Positions 25,365 through 34,386 of a stretch of DNA of 56,422 nt are shown piece after piece. Position numbers and translations under genes: made by a program. The DNA comes from Rhodospirillales bacterium. Its GTDB lineage: Bacteria > Pseudomonadota > Alphaproteobacteria > Rhodospirillales > SHVQ01. Below the pieces are notes generated by a model. That model was not told the DNA's origin. It made no database searches and worked only from the letters and a program-made list of their open reading frames with translations. Numbering within the stretch: position 1 is the stretch's first letter; every line of letters begins with the position of its first letter. The stretch is taken from contig SHVQ01000015.1 of NCBI GenBank assembly GCA_009694195.1, forward strand, positions 1 to 56,422, written 5' to 3'.

Positions 25365-26351
25365 TTACCGATACGCATCCGCCGCGGCGAGGAAGCGCGT
25401 GACGTACGTGCCGACGCCCTCCTCGACCGAGATGAACGGTTTCGTGTAGCCGGTTTTCCGTAGGCGCTGCATGCGGGCCTCGGTGAAGTACTGATATTTC
25501 TCGCGGATGCTCTCCGGCGTCGGCGTGTATTCGATCCGCGGCTCCTTCCCCTGGGCGCGGAAGACGGCCGCAGCCAGGTCCTTGAAGCTCCGTGCGCGGC
25601 CGCTGCCGCAGTTGAAGAGACCGCTCACTTTCCGGTGCTCGATCAGCCAGAGGATCACGTCGACGCAGTCGCCGACCCAAATGAAGTCGCGGAGCTGCCC
25701 GCCGTCTTCGTATTTCGGGTTGTGCGACTTGAACAGGCGCGCCGGCCCGCCGGCCCGCGCCCGCGCGAAGACCTGGGCGACGACGCTCTCCTGCCCCGCC
25801 TTGTGGTACTCGTTCGGGCCGTAGACGTTGAAGAATTTAAGCCCCGCCCATTGCGGCGGGCGCGGCTCGTTATCGGCGATCATCCGCGCCACGCGCCGGT
25901 CGAACAAATGCTTGCTCCAGCCGTAGACGTTGAGCGGCCGGAGGCGGGCAAGCCCGGCGACCGAGCCGTCGTCGTCGAAGCCGCCGTCGCCCGCGCCGTA
26001 GGTCGCGGCCGAGGACGCGTAGATCAACGGGACTTTCTCCGCCGCGCACCAGCGCCAGAGGCCGAGGGAGACGCCGAAATTCGTTTTGACCGCGAGATCG
26101 GCGTCGACCTGCGTGGTCGCCGAGACGGCGCCCATGTGGATGACGGCGCGCACCCCCGGACCGTGGGAGTCGAGAAACTGGAACAGGCCGTCCGGCGGCA
26201 CCACGTCGAAGAGATCGCGCTTCGCGATGTTGCGCCACTTCTCGCCGGCTCCCAAGCGGTCGCAGACGGCGACGGGCCCAAGTCCCCGCTCCTCGATGGC
26301 TGCCACGATGTTGGAGCCGATGAACCCGGCCCCGCCCGTGACGACATACAT
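25365..26351 (-). CDS. hldD: ADP-L-glycero-D-manno-heptose 6-epimerase
   Basis: It interconverts the C6 epimers of ADP-heptose for lipopolysaccharide inner-core synthesis. The 328-residue extended SDR has the NADP-binding MYVVTGGAGFIGSNIVAA at the N-terminus, the YASSAATYG block, the catalytic YGWSKHLFD (Y-x3-K) and KFFNVYGPNEYHKAGQ. The length and motif order fit HldD. Its presence indicates heptose-containing LPS. No other hld gene is in the window. Confidence 0.93.
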   Translation of the reverse strand: MYVVTGGAGFIGSNIVAAIEERGLGPVAVCDRLGAGEKWRNIAKRDLFDVVPPDGLFQFLDSHGPGVRAVIHMGAVSATTQVDADLAVKTNFGVSLGLWRWCAAEKVPLIYASSAATYGAGDGGFDDDGSVAGLARLRPLNVYGWSKHLFDRRVARMIADNEPRPPQWAGLKFFNVYGPNEYHKAGQESVVAQVFARARAGGPARLFKSHNPKYEDGGQLRDFIWVGDCVDVILWLIEHRKVSGLFNCGSGRARSFKDLAAAVFRAQGKEPRIEYTPTPESIREKYQYFTEARMQRLRKTGYTKPFISVEEGVGTYVTRFLAAADAYR

Positions 26352-26505
26352 GCCTGGTCTCCTGGCCGCTTCGAGACAGGCTTATAGGCTTTCCGCGCCC
26401 ACGCCCGCAAGCAAGCTTGAGGAGGCCCTTGGCGTTGCGCCGGGGTTGGCTGCGGCCCATACTTCGCCCCCGGCATCGCTTCCCCGCGCTATTGGAGTCA
26501 CGATC

Positions 26506-26853
26506 ATGCAGACGACCAACCGCCTCCTCGACGATCTCGCCCGCGTCGCCAACGGCGCTCTCGCCACGATGGTCGGCGTGAAGGACGAAATCCAGGCGAT
26601 GGTCCGCCAGCAGGTGGAGCGCATGATGGCGAAAGCCGATGCGGTCCCGCGCGACGAGTTCGAGGCCGTGAAGGCGATGGCGGCGAAGGCGCGGAGCGAA
26701 CAGGAACGCCTGGAGCGGCGCGTGGCGAACCTGGAAGCGAAGCTCAAGGGCCGCAGCTCCGGGGCTGGAGCAGGGAAAAAACGCACCGCCGCGACGCCCC
26801 GCGCCCGCGCCACCCGGACGCCGGCGAAAAGCCGCCGCCGAAGCCGCCGTTAA
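26506..26853 (+). CDS. ubiK: UbiK-type accessory factor (BMFP protein)
   Basis: UbiK is a small coiled-coil protein that helps the ubiquinone-biosynthesis hydroxylase complex. The 115-residue protein shows LLDDLARVANGALATMVGVK, then VERMMAKADAVPRDEFEAVK and a coiled coil SEQERLERRVANLEAKL. The last 35 residues are an unusual basic tail rich in Arg, Ala and Thr (KKRTAATPRARATRTP..RRSRR). ATG 26506 is preceded by GGAG at a good distance. It is divergent from hldD, across 154 bases. Confidence 0.88.
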   Translation: MQTTNRLLDDLARVANGALATMVGVKDEIQAMVRQQVERMMAKADAVPRDEFEAVKAMAAKARSEQERLERRVANLEAKLKGRSSGAGAGKKRTAATPRARATRTPAKSRRRSRR

Positions 26854-27064
26854 GCGGCTTATCCACTGTAATCGCTCTATTCTCGGCTGAAACGGCCGGC
26901 AGGCCCCCGTCGGGGCTTGCGTCCCATGCTGACTAATGGCAGGCTACATCTGGTATCGACGCGGGGGAAAATAGCTAAAAATTGCGTCCCCCCCTAGATA
27001 CGGTAACATCCAGGTCAGTTCGGTCCGACATATTGACCGTGGCCAAAGGTTGAGGAGAAGCGGA

Positions 27065-27568
27065 ATGCCGGCACTCACCTTCAACCAAGAATCGGTCACC
27101 TCCAACCCGCTCGACATCGTCGAAGAGCTCGTCGAACGGAAGGAGTGGCTTTTCGACCGCCGCAACGACGAAGAGCTCGCCGTTCAGATCCCCGGGCGGT
27201 GGTGCGATTACAGCCTTTACTTCGCGTGGAACGACGTGGTCGGCGCCGTCCACTTCACGTGCGCGTTCGACATGCGCATCCCGCCACACCGCCGGATGGA
27301 CGTCTTCGAGCTGCTTGCGCTCGTGAACGAAAAGCTTTGGCTCGGACACTTCGGGATCTGGGAGCAGGACGGGCCGCCGATGTTCCGCCATGCCATGCCC
27401 ATGCGCGGAACGGCAGGACCAACCATCGAGCAGATGGAAGACGTGGTCGAGACCGCCATCATGGAGTGCGAGCGCTTCTATCCGGCTTTTCAATACGTGA
27501 TGTGGGCCGGCAAGGCCGCGCAGGACGCCGTCACGGCCGCCATGGTCGATACGGTCGGCGAGGCCTGA
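27065..27568 (+). CDS. YbjN domain-containing protein
   Basis: The 167-residue protein has a YbjN/T3SS-chaperone-like fold: NPLDIVEELVERKEWLFDRR, then IPGRWCDYSLYFAWND, HFTCAFDMRIPP, ELLALVNEKLWLGHFGIW and a C-terminal VETAIMECERFYPAFQYVMW. Function is not established; YbjN affects stress and motility in enterics. ATG 27065 follows GAGGAG by 7 bases, which decides it over TTG 27050. The 211-bp upstream gap has a plausible weak promoter (TTGCGT and TAACAT, 16 apart, near 26991-27018). proC follows after 6 bases. Confidence 0.85.
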   Translation: MPALTFNQESVTSNPLDIVEELVERKEWLFDRRNDEELAVQIPGRWCDYSLYFAWNDVVGAVHFTCAFDMRIPPHRRMDVFELLALVNEKLWLGHFGIWEQDGPPMFRHAMPMRGTAGPTIEQMEDVVETAIMECERFYPAFQYVMWAGKAAQDAVTAAMVDTVGEA

Positions 27569-27574
27569 CGCTCC

Positions 27575-28390
27575 ATGATCCGGCCGCTCATCTTGGCCGG
27601 GGCCGGCAAGATGGGCGGCGCCCTCCTCGAAGGATGGATCGCGAAGGGCCTCAGCCCCGACGCCATCGTCGTCGTCGAGCCTCAGCCTGAAATCCGGGAA
27701 GCCACCCACAAGCGATTTGGCGTGAAGGTGCTCGCGGACGCAAGCGCGGTCGCCGGCGATCCCGCGCCCGAGGTCATCGTGCTCGCGGTCAAGCCCCAGG
27801 TCATGGACGGCGTGGCGGCCGGCTACAAGCGCTTCGCCGGCCCCGGGGTCGCGTTTCTATCGATCGCCGCCGGCAAGACGATCCGCTACTTCGAGGAGCG
27901 GCTTGGGCCGAACGCCGCGATCGTGCGCGCGATGCCGAACACGCCCGCGGCGGTGCGCCGCGGCATTGCGGTGCTGTGCGCCAACGCGCGCGTGTCGGAC
28001 GGCCAGCGCCGCCGCTGCCAGGAGTTGCTGGAAGCGGTCGGGGAAGCCTGCTGGGTCGACGACGAAACGCTGATCGACGCGGTGACCGCGGTCTCCGGCA
28101 GCGGCCCGGCTTATGTCTTTCTCCTGGCCGAGTGCCTGGCGGAGGCCGGCATCGACGCCGGGCTCGCGCCCGACCTCGCGAAACGTCTCGCGCGCGCGAC
28201 CGTCGCCGGCGCGGGCGAGCTCCTGCATCGCGCGCCCGAGCCGGCCGAGGTGCTGCGGAAGAACGTGACCAGCCCGGGGGGCACGACGGCCGCCGCCCTC
28301 GAGGTGCTGATGGGCGACGACGGGCTCAAGGCGCTCCTTCGCAAAGCCGTCGCCGCCGCAACCCGCCGCTCGCGCGAGCTCGCAAGCTGA
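27575..28390 (+). CDS. proC: Pyrroline-5-carboxylate reductase
   Basis: It carries out the last step of proline synthesis, reducing P5C with NADPH. The 271-residue protein has an N-terminal Rossmann motif (LILAGAGKMGGALLEGW), VIVLAVKPQVM, RAMPNTPAAVRRGIAVLCA and the C-terminal signature AVSGSGPAYVFLLAECLAEAG with VTSPGGTTAAALEVL. It is full length. proA and proB are also in the window, at 51770-54210, but in a different operon. Here proC is coupled to ybjN, as is common in alphaproteobacteria. Confidence 0.96.
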   Translation: MIRPLILAGAGKMGGALLEGWIAKGLSPDAIVVVEPQPEIREATHKRFGVKVLADASAVAGDPAPEVIVLAVKPQVMDGVAAGYKRFAGPGVAFLSIAAGKTIRYFEERLGPNAAIVRAMPNTPAAVRRGIAVLCANARVSDGQRRRCQELLEAVGEACWVDDETLIDAVTAVSGSGPAYVFLLAECLAEAGIDAGLAPDLAKRLARATVAGAGELLHRAPEPAEVLRKNVTSPGGTTAAALEVLMGDDGLKALLRKAVAAATRRSRELAS

Positions 28391-28470
28391 TCCCGAGCGG
28401 CGGCTCCGGCGTTCCCGGAGTGGGAATCGCCTGCCGCGCCTGCTAAGTTTCCTCAAAAGGACCTCGGCAG

Positions 28471-29136
28471 ATGGCGCGCGCGCGGCAGGGAAAGCGAGAG
28501 GGAAAGCGACGATCGAACGCTCGCGGCAAGAGCGCCGCCGCAGGGCCGCGCCGGCGCATCATCGATGCTGCGTTGGCGCTTGCCGCGCGGCAAGGCTGGG
28601 CCGAGGTCTCGCTCACCGATATCGCCGGGCGCGCAGGCGTTTCTTTGACCGACGCGCTGGCCGAATTTCCGACCAAGGCCGCCGTCGTCACCGGCTATTT
28701 TCGCGACATCGACTCAGCCGTGCTGTCGAAGGGTTCGGCGGACGGCGATTCACCCAGGGACCGTCTGTTCGACATGCTGATGCGCCGCTTCGACAGAATG
28801 ACGGCCGACAAGCCCGCCGTCGTCTCGATCCTGCGCGACACGCTCACCGACCCTTGCGCGCTCGCGTGCGCGGGCCCCAGGCTCGCGCGCTCCATGTCCT
28901 TGATGCTGGAAGCGGCGGGCCTCTCTGCATCTGGGGTCGGAGGCCCTCTTCGGGTCAAGGGATTGATGCTGATTTACGCCAATGCGCTTCGCGTCTGGTT
29001 CGCCGACGAAAGCGCCGATCTCGACAAGACCATGGCGGCCCTCGACCGCGCCTTGCAGCAGGCGGAAGCGCTCATCCGCATCCTCAGATCGCTGCCGTTC
29101 CTGAAAGCGCCGAACAAGGGCTCCCGCCGCGCCTGA
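28471..29136 (+). CDS. TetR-like regulator with a COQ9-like C-terminus
   Basis: The 221-residue protein has a basic leader, then a TetR N-terminal helix-turn-helix: IIDAALALAARQGWAEVSLT, DIAGRAGVSLTDALAEFPTK. The C-terminal end, LRVWFADESADLDKTMAALD, resembles the COQ9/RpsU-type tail more than a classic TetR ligand domain. COQ9 proteins bind lipids and assist ubiquinone synthesis, so a lipid- or quinone-linked role is possible. It lies between proC and a phasin gene and may regulate the latter. Target and ligand cannot be read from the sequence. Confidence 0.75.
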   Translation: MARARQGKREGKRRSNARGKSAAAGPRRRIIDAALALAARQGWAEVSLTDIAGRAGVSLTDALAEFPTKAAVVTGYFRDIDSAVLSKGSADGDSPRDRLFDMLMRRFDRMTADKPAVVSILRDTLTDPCALACAGPRLARSMSLMLEAAGLSASGVGGPLRVKGLMLIYANALRVWFADESADLDKTMAALDRALQQAEALIRILRSLPFLKAPNKGSRRA

Positions 29137-29223
29137 CCCCCGTTTTCGCGAGATTCTATGGTCTGGCGGACCTATTTGTGGTGGAATAGCCCATCCATTG
29201 CCCGCCCCAGGGAGAGTATGCAT

Positions 29224-29700
29224 ATGGCGAAGAATTCGAACCCTTTCACGAACTTCGACGTCACCAAAGTGATGGCTGACTTCAACCCGTCGAAGCTTGC
29301 CGAAGAATTCAGCAAGGCGGCAGGCCAATACAAGCTGCCGGGGATGAACATGGAAGCCATCGTCGACAGCCAGAAGCGAAACATCGAGGCGCTCGCCGCC
29401 GCCAACAAGACGGCCATCGAGGGCATGCAGACGATCTACAGGCGCCAAGCCGAGATCATGCGCCAGATGATGGACCAGGCGACGGCGGCGGTGGAGCAGT
29501 TCGGCAAGTCCGGCACGCCGCAGGAAGTCGCGGCCAAGCAGGCGGACTTTTTGAAGGACGCCTACGGCAAGGCGTTCGCCAACATGCGCGAATTGGCGGA
29601 GCTGGCGACGAAGTCGAGCAACGAAGCCTGCGAAACGATCAACTCGCGGATCTCGGAAAGCCTCGACGAAATGAAGTCACTCGCCCTCAAGTCCAAGTAA
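29224..29700 (+). CDS. Phasin family protein
   Basis: The 158-residue protein is helical and amphipathic, as expected for proteins coating polyhydroxyalkanoate granules. It has NPFTNFDVTKVMADFNPSKL, then VDSQKRNIEALAAANKTAIE and a C-terminal region rich in Ala/Lys/Glu helices (NMRELAELATKSSNEACETI). This is the Phasin_2-type pattern. ATG 29224 is favoured because GGAG lies 9 bases upstream; ATG 29218 has only 3. No PHA synthase is in the window. The upstream TetR-like gene may regulate it. Confidence 0.88.
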   Translation: MAKNSNPFTNFDVTKVMADFNPSKLAEEFSKAAGQYKLPGMNMEAIVDSQKRNIEALAAANKTAIEGMQTIYRRQAEIMRQMMDQATAAVEQFGKSGTPQEVAAKQADFLKDAYGKAFANMRELAELATKSSNEACETINSRISESLDEMKSLALKSK

Positions 29701-29771
29701 CGTCCTTCCTCGAAGCGTAACGGAAGAGCGAGTCGGATATCGCACCCCTTCCGCGCGCGCGGAACGCGAAG

Positions 29772-30119
29772 ATGCCCATCACCCCCCCTATCACCTATGG
29801 CGACTTCGCCAAGGTCGACATCCGCGTAGGCACGATCGTCCGCGCGGAAGCGTTTCCCGAGGCCCGCAAGCCGGCTTACAAGCTCTGGATCGACTTCGGC
29901 CCGGAGCTGGGCGAGCGGAAATCGTCGGCGCAGATCACCAAGCACTACGCCCTCGACACGCTGGTCGGGCGTCAGGTCGCCGCGGTCGTGAATTTTCCAC
30001 CGAAACAGATCGGACCCTTCCGCTCGGAGGTCCTGGTGCTCGGCTTTCCCGACGCAACCGGCGAGATCATCCTCATCGCGCCCGGCCAACCGATGCCGAA
30101 CGGCGGCCGTCTCTTCTGA
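29772..30119 (+). CDS. csaA: CsaA-type tRNA-binding protein
   Basis: The 115-residue protein is a single tRNA-binding OB-fold domain of the CsaA type, similar to the C-terminal domain of MetRS/Trbp111. Family features are the FAKVDIRVGTIVRAEAFPEA start, the KLWIDFGPELGERKSSAQIT block and the VVNFPPKQIGPFRSEVLVLG ending. CsaA in Bacillus has been described as an export-related chaperone, but tRNA binding is the better supported activity of the fold. It converges with the envZ-like gene across 9 bases. Confidence 0.9.
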   Translation: MPITPPITYGDFAKVDIRVGTIVRAEAFPEARKPAYKLWIDFGPELGERKSSAQITKHYALDTLVGRQVAAVVNFPPKQIGPFRSEVLVLGFPDATGEIILIAPGQPMPNGGRLF

Positions 30120-30128
30120 CGATCGGCG

Positions 30129-31448
30129 TTAGATCGGCACGCGGAGCTTGGCCCGCAAGCCTCCACTCGGCGAGTCCCCGAGCAAGAGATCGCCCCCGTG
30201 CCCGCGCACGATATCGCGGGCGATCGTGAGGCCGAGACCGATGCCGCCGGTCACCGGGTTCCGCGACTCTTCCAGCCGGAAGAACGGCTTGAAGACCTCT
30301 TCCCGCTTCTCCGGCGGGATGCCCGGGCCGTCGTCGTCGACCGTGATCTCGATCGCATCGCCGCGCCGGCCGGCCCGCACGGAGACGTGGCTCGCGTAAC
30401 GGATCGCGTTGTCGATCAGGTTGGTCACGCAGCGCTTAAACGCGTTCGGCCGGACGGGCACCGTGAGCTCGCCTTCCGTATGGAGGTCGATGACGCCGCC
30501 CTTGCGCTGTGCCTGGGCCGTGGCCTCTTCGAGCAGCTCGGCCAGATTCGTCGGTTGCGGCTGTTCGCCGCCTTCGCCGCGGGCGAACGCGAGGTAACCT
30601 TCGAGCATGCGCTCCATGTCGGCCACGTCCGCTTCCAGCTCGGCGGCCCCGTCGGTTCCCCGCATGAACGCGAGCTGGAGCTTCATCCGGGTGAGCGGCG
30701 TCCTGAGGTCGTGGGAGACGCCGGTCAGCATGTCCGTCCGCTGGCTGATCTGGCGCTGGATGCGATCGCGCATGGCCATGAAGGCGGTCGCCGCCTGGCG
30801 GACCTCGACCGCGCCTTCGGGCTTGAAGGCGGTCACCTCGCGGCCCTTGCCGAAGTTGTCGGCGGCCGTCGCCAGCCGTCGAATCGGCTTCACTTGGTTG
30901 CGCATGAAGATCGTGGCGACGCCGAGCAGGATGAGGGACGTGCCCACCGTCCACATCACGAACACGTAGGAGGTCGAGCTGAACAGCCGCTTCCTGGGCG
31001 TAATGACCTCGAGCACCCCTTCGGGGAGTTGAACGTCGATGATGACGTACCGCTCGACGCTGTCGGTGTCGATGCGAAACGGGAGACCCACGTGCTCCTT
31101 CAGCGCGCGCGCCAGCATTTCCTCGGTCAGCCCGCTCGGCGGCGATCCCTCGTTGGGCAGCACCGTTCCCTCCTTCAGGCCGGGGATGATGCTCATGCTG
31201 CCGGCCGCCAGGTCGAAGAGGTGCTCCCGATCTTCCGGCGCCGGATATTGGCGCATGAGATTGATCACGTAGGCGATGTCGCCGGCGACCCCGCGCGCAA
31301 GGCGAAGGGTCACGGTGTCCCAGTGGCCTTCATAGAAGATGAGCGCCGAAACCAGCTGCAGGAGGACGAGCGGCGACACGATTATGAGGAGCGACCGCCC
31401 GAGAAGGCTCTTGGGCAGGAATCGCTTGATGAATGTGCTCGGCCCCAT
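30129..31448 (-). CDS. EnvZ-type sensor histidine kinase
   Basis: The 439-residue protein has an N-terminal membrane helix (about 15-38), a periplasmic domain to about 158 and a second membrane helix (about 160-182). A HAMP linker (RNQVKPIRRLATAADNFGKG) follows, then the phospho-acceptor H246 in GVSHDLRTPLTRMKL. An HATPase domain follows with NLIDNAIRYA, DDGPGIP and GIGLGLTIARDIV. The H-box class and layout match EnvZ. Its partner regulator lies 17 bases upstream. Both are the distal genes of the marR-SGNH-SGNH run, which suggests an envelope signal. Confidence 0.92.
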   Translation of the reverse strand: MGPSTFIKRFLPKSLLGRSLLIIVSPLVLLQLVSALIFYEGHWDTVTLRLARGVAGDIAYVINLMRQYPAPEDREHLFDLAAGSMSIIPGLKEGTVLPNEGSPPSGLTEEMLARALKEHVGLPFRIDTDSVERYVIIDVQLPEGVLEVITPRKRLFSSTSYVFVMWTVGTSLILLGVATIFMRNQVKPIRRLATAADNFGKGREVTAFKPEGAVEVRQAATAFMAMRDRIQRQISQRTDMLTGVSHDLRTPLTRMKLQLAFMRGTDGAAELEADVADMERMLEGYLAFARGEGGEQPQPTNLAELLEEATAQAQRKGGVIDLHTEGELTVPVRPNAFKRCVTNLIDNAIRYASHVSVRAGRRGDAIEITVDDDGPGIPPEKREEVFKPFFRLEESRNPVTGGIGLGLTIARDIVRGHGGDLLLGDSPSGGLRAKLRVPI

Positions 31449-31465
31449 GGATGCTCAGGCCTCGA

Positions 31466-32155
31466 TCAATCCGGGCGGAGGACGTACCCCTTGCCCCTTA
31501 CGGTCTGCAAATATCGCGGGATTTTGGGATCGGCTTCGATTTTCCGGCGAAGGCGCGTGACGTGAACGTCGATGGCCCGGCTGCCGCCGTTGGTCCCGGT
31601 GAGCCGGACCAATTCCTCCCGGCTCAGGACGGCGCCGGGCTTTCGCGCGAGCGCCTTCAGAAGCGTGACTTCCACCTCCGTCACCTTGACGGGCTTGCCG
31701 TTGCGGGTGATTTCCCCCCGGGCCGGGGAGAAAACCACCTCGCCGAGACGGATCTCGGCGTCCGGCGGCGCCTTGGGCGGGGCCCGGCGGAGCACGCTGT
31801 GGATCCTGAGAACGAGCTCCCTGGGCTCGAAGGGCTTCGAGAGATAGTCATCGACGCCGCGTTCGAGGCCGGCGATACGGTGCTCGGTCTCGCTCATCGC
31901 GGTCAGCATGAGAATGGGAACGGAGCCCGAGCGGCGCAGGGCTTGCGCGAAATCCATCCCGTTTTCGCCCGGCATCATCACGTCGAGCACGATGAGATCG
32001 AAGGCGATGCTGGCGATCTTTCCGCGCGCGTCGGCGGCGTCGCGGGCGGTCGAGACGGCAAACCCGTTCTCGCCGAGATATTTCGCCAGCAGCGACCGCA
32101 GCCGGTTGTCGTCGTCGACCACCAGGATATGAGGGGTTTCGGCGTTCACCGGCAT
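31466..32155 (-). CDS. OmpR-family response regulator
   Basis: The 229-residue protein has a receiver domain with acidic pocket VVDDD (near residue 13) and phospho-acceptor D58 in LIVLDVMMPGENG. A winged-helix DNA-binding domain follows with VTEVEVTLLKALARKPGAVL and VTRLRRKIEADPKIPRYLQT, which is typical OmpR/PhoB output. ATG 32155 is chosen because the longer frame starts at a TTG with no better support. It sits 46 bases after an SGNH gene and 17 before the kinase gene. Confidence 0.92.
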   Translation of the reverse strand: MPVNAETPHILVVDDDNRLRSLLAKYLGENGFAVSTARDAADARGKIASIAFDLIVLDVMMPGENGMDFAQALRRSGSVPILMLTAMSETEHRIAGLERGVDDYLSKPFEPRELVLRIHSVLRRAPPKAPPDAEIRLGEVVFSPARGEITRNGKPVKVTEVEVTLLKALARKPGAVLSREELVRLTGTNGGSRAIDVHVTRLRRKIEADPKIPRYLQTVRGKGYVLRPD

Positions 32156-32201
32156 ATTATAGCGACCGGGTTCCGGCTGCGACAGCCGCGGCAAGAGCCC
32201 C

Positions 32202-33302
32202 TCAGAGGTGGGGCCTCAACCCGAGAAACAGGTGATTTCCGATCTTTTTCGAGCCCGCGGGCGTCGTGTGGACGAGGTCGTAGAAATCGCCGTCCCCGAA
32301 ATCGACCTTGCCGGCCACGTCGATGCAGACCGCGTCGAGGGCGCGGCAGGCATCCATGAGCGCCCGGTTGAACAAGGCGACGGCCACGTAGTTCGCGAGC
32401 GCGAAGTCGGCGTTCGCCATTTTGGGGATTTGAATGCGCCCGGCGCGGATGCGGTGATCGCCGCGCGGCTGGGTGACGAACACAGGGCTCGCACCCATGG
32501 CGCGGATGCGCTGGGCGAGCAGCCGGATGCGCTGGGCGTAGGCGTCCAGGCGCTCCCGGTACTCGCCGGCCGAAGCCTCCGGGGCCGGCTGGCGGGGCGC
32601 GTCGACCCATTCGACGCCGGAGGCGAAGCCGCCGCCATGGGCGAGCTGGGCGTCCTGGGCGCGGCGGATGCCGCGGATCGTCCGGTACAAATGATAGAGG
32701 GCGCTGTTGTTGAGAAAGAAATAGCGGACGCGCCGCATGAGGTCCCTGGACACCATTTCGTCATAGTACTCGGCCTTCTCCAGGACGACGTCGTTGACGC
32801 CGATGTAGGCGACCACGAAGCGCGGCCGCAGGTTCGGGATGAGGGGAAACCAGAGCTCGAAATTCCGGAGATGGCCGACCGTGGACTGGCCTTCGACGGC
32901 GGCGTTGACGACGGTGCGGGGTATCCCCTCGGCGGCGAAGCGGGCGCGCAGCACCCCCGTCCACGTTTCCTCCTCCGGCAGCAGGCGCTCGTTCGTCGTC
33001 GAGCCGCCGATGGTCAGGATGTCGATGCGGGACGGGTCCTCGTACGGCCCCCGTAGTCCGTATTCGTCGCGCACGTAACGGACCGTCGTCCCGCCGGGAT
33101 AGAGGCCGGCCACGTCGAAATGGCGGATTTCGTTCCGCGGGATGTGAAGGATGCCGAACTTCGGCCCGAACAGCCACCAGCCGAAGATCAGCTCGGCCGC
33201 CACGAGGACGACGAGAACGAGGATCACGTTGACGCCGATGACCTTGAGTGGCGTCGTCCTGCGGCGCACCACGGCCTCCCCGCTGCTTCGCCCGGCCGCC
33301 AT
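32202..33302 (-). CDS. Membrane-anchored SGNH/GDSL hydrolase-like protein (second copy)
   Basis: The 366-residue protein has one N-terminal membrane helix (about 20-45) and an SGNH-hydrolase domain outside it. The catalytic set is present: S101 in TIGGSTTNE, G168/N170 in YIGVND and D342-x-x-H345 in DLVHTTPAG. It is a paralog of the adjacent gene at 33304-34368, with the same block order (VVNAAVEGQSTVGHL, FVTQPRGDHR). ATG 33302 lies one base after the previous stop. Enzymes of this shape often deacylate envelope or exopolysaccharide sugars; the substrate is unknown. Confidence 0.78.
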   Translation of the reverse strand: MAAGRSSGEAVVRRRTTPLKVIGVNVILVLVVLVAAELIFGWWLFGPKFGILHIPRNEIRHFDVAGLYPGGTTVRYVRDEYGLRGPYEDPSRIDILTIGGSTTNERLLPEEETWTGVLRARFAAEGIPRTVVNAAVEGQSTVGHLRNFELWFPLIPNLRPRFVVAYIGVNDVVLEKAEYYDEMVSRDLMRRVRYFFLNNSALYHLYRTIRGIRRAQDAQLAHGGGFASGVEWVDAPRQPAPEASAGEYRERLDAYAQRIRLLAQRIRAMGASPVFVTQPRGDHRIRAGRIQIPKMANADFALANYVAVALFNRALMDACRALDAVCIDVAGKVDFGDGDFYDLVHTTPAGSKKIGNHLFLGLRPHL

Positions 33303-33303
33303 G

Positions 33304-34368
33304 CTACAGCAAGGGTACGAGCGCGTGGAACAGGAAGTCGCCGATCTTCCTCGAGCCCGCGGGCGTGGTATGCGCCCGGTCGTAGTGATCGCCGTCGCCG
33401 AACTCGAGGTCGCGCGCGAGATCGATGCAAACGGCTTTCACCTCCCGGCAGACCGCCATCGTGACCTCGTTAAAAAGGGCGATGCGAACGTAATTGCGGA
33501 GCGCCGCCTCGTCGGCACGCGGCAACAGGACCTTTCCGTCGCGGACACGGTGGTCGCCGCGCGGCTGGGTGACGAACACGGGCGTCGCGCCGAGGCTGCG
33601 GATGCGGTCGGCCAGCAGGCGCACCCGGCTGCCGTACGCGGCGAGCCGCTCCCGCAGTTCTCCGGCGTGGTCGGCGGGTCGGGGCTGCGGGTCCGCCTCG
33701 ACCCATACCGTGTCCGCCGGAAGAGCGAACGCGTGGGCGAGTTTGGCGTTCCTGGCCCGGTACAGTCCGCGGACGAGCCTGAAGGCTTGAAAATAGGCGC
33801 TGTTGTTGAAGACCGCATGGCGGACCTTCTGCCAAAACTTGGCAGAGCCCTTATCCTCAAGGTCCGCCTTTTCCAGCACCACGTCATTGAGGCCGATATA
33901 GGCAATGACGAAGCGCGGCTTGAGCCCGGGAATGCGCGGAAATGAGAGCTCGAAGCTCTTGAGATGCCCGACTGTCGAGTGGCCCTCGACGCCGGCGTTC
34001 ACGACCGTCAACGGGCGCCCGGCGGCCGCCAGATTTTGCCTGAGTACGCCGACCCACGTCTTCTCTTCGGCGACGTATTGCTCGTTAGTCGTGCTGCCGC
34101 CCATCGCCAGAATATCGATCTTCGCGGGCGTCTCGTAAGGTCCGCGAAATCCGTTGTGGTCGCGTGCGTATGTGATGACGCCGCCACCCTCGTAGAGCGG
34201 GCCTGTGTCGAACGTGCGAAAATCGTCGCGGGCGAGATTGAGGATTCCGAACTGGCGGTCGGAAAGCCAGGTGCCGAAAATCAGCTCCGGCACCACGACA
34301 ACGGCGAGGACGATGAGGACGGCGTTGATCGCGACGATCGTGACGGTCGGTTTCCAGCGGATCCCCAC
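33304..34368 (-). CDS. Membrane-anchored SGNH/GDSL hydrolase-like protein (first copy)
   Basis: The 354-residue protein starts at GTG 34368, with AGGGG 6 bases upstream. It has an N-terminal membrane helix (about 8-31), then an SGNH domain with S92 in AMGGSTTNE, G159/N161 in YIGLND and D330-x-x-H333 in DRAHTTPAG. It starts 18 bases after marR and runs directly into its paralog. The pair differs mainly in the middle helical region (about 170-230). Tandem duplication is the simplest origin. The pairing hints at two related substrates or a heterodimer. Confidence 0.78.
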   Translation of the reverse strand: MGIRWKPTVTIVAINAVLIVLAVVVVPELIFGTWLSDRQFGILNLARDDFRTFDTGPLYEGGGVITYARDHNGFRGPYETPAKIDILAMGGSTTNEQYVAEEKTWVGVLRQNLAAAGRPLTVVNAGVEGHSTVGHLKSFELSFPRIPGLKPRFVIAYIGLNDVVLEKADLEDKGSAKFWQKVRHAVFNNSAYFQAFRLVRGLYRARNAKLAHAFALPADTVWVEADPQPRPADHAGELRERLAAYGSRVRLLADRIRSLGATPVFVTQPRGDHRVRDGKVLLPRADEAALRNYVRIALFNEVTMAVCREVKAVCIDLARDLEFGDGDHYDRAHTTPAGSRKIGDFLFHALVPLL

Positions 34369-34386
34369 GTCATCCCCTGAGGCGAC

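Noticed and set aside
26885..26925. Terminator after ubiK (GCAGGCCCCCGTCGGGGCTTGC)
   Set aside because: The stem is plausible but no T run follows, so it was not listed as a feature.
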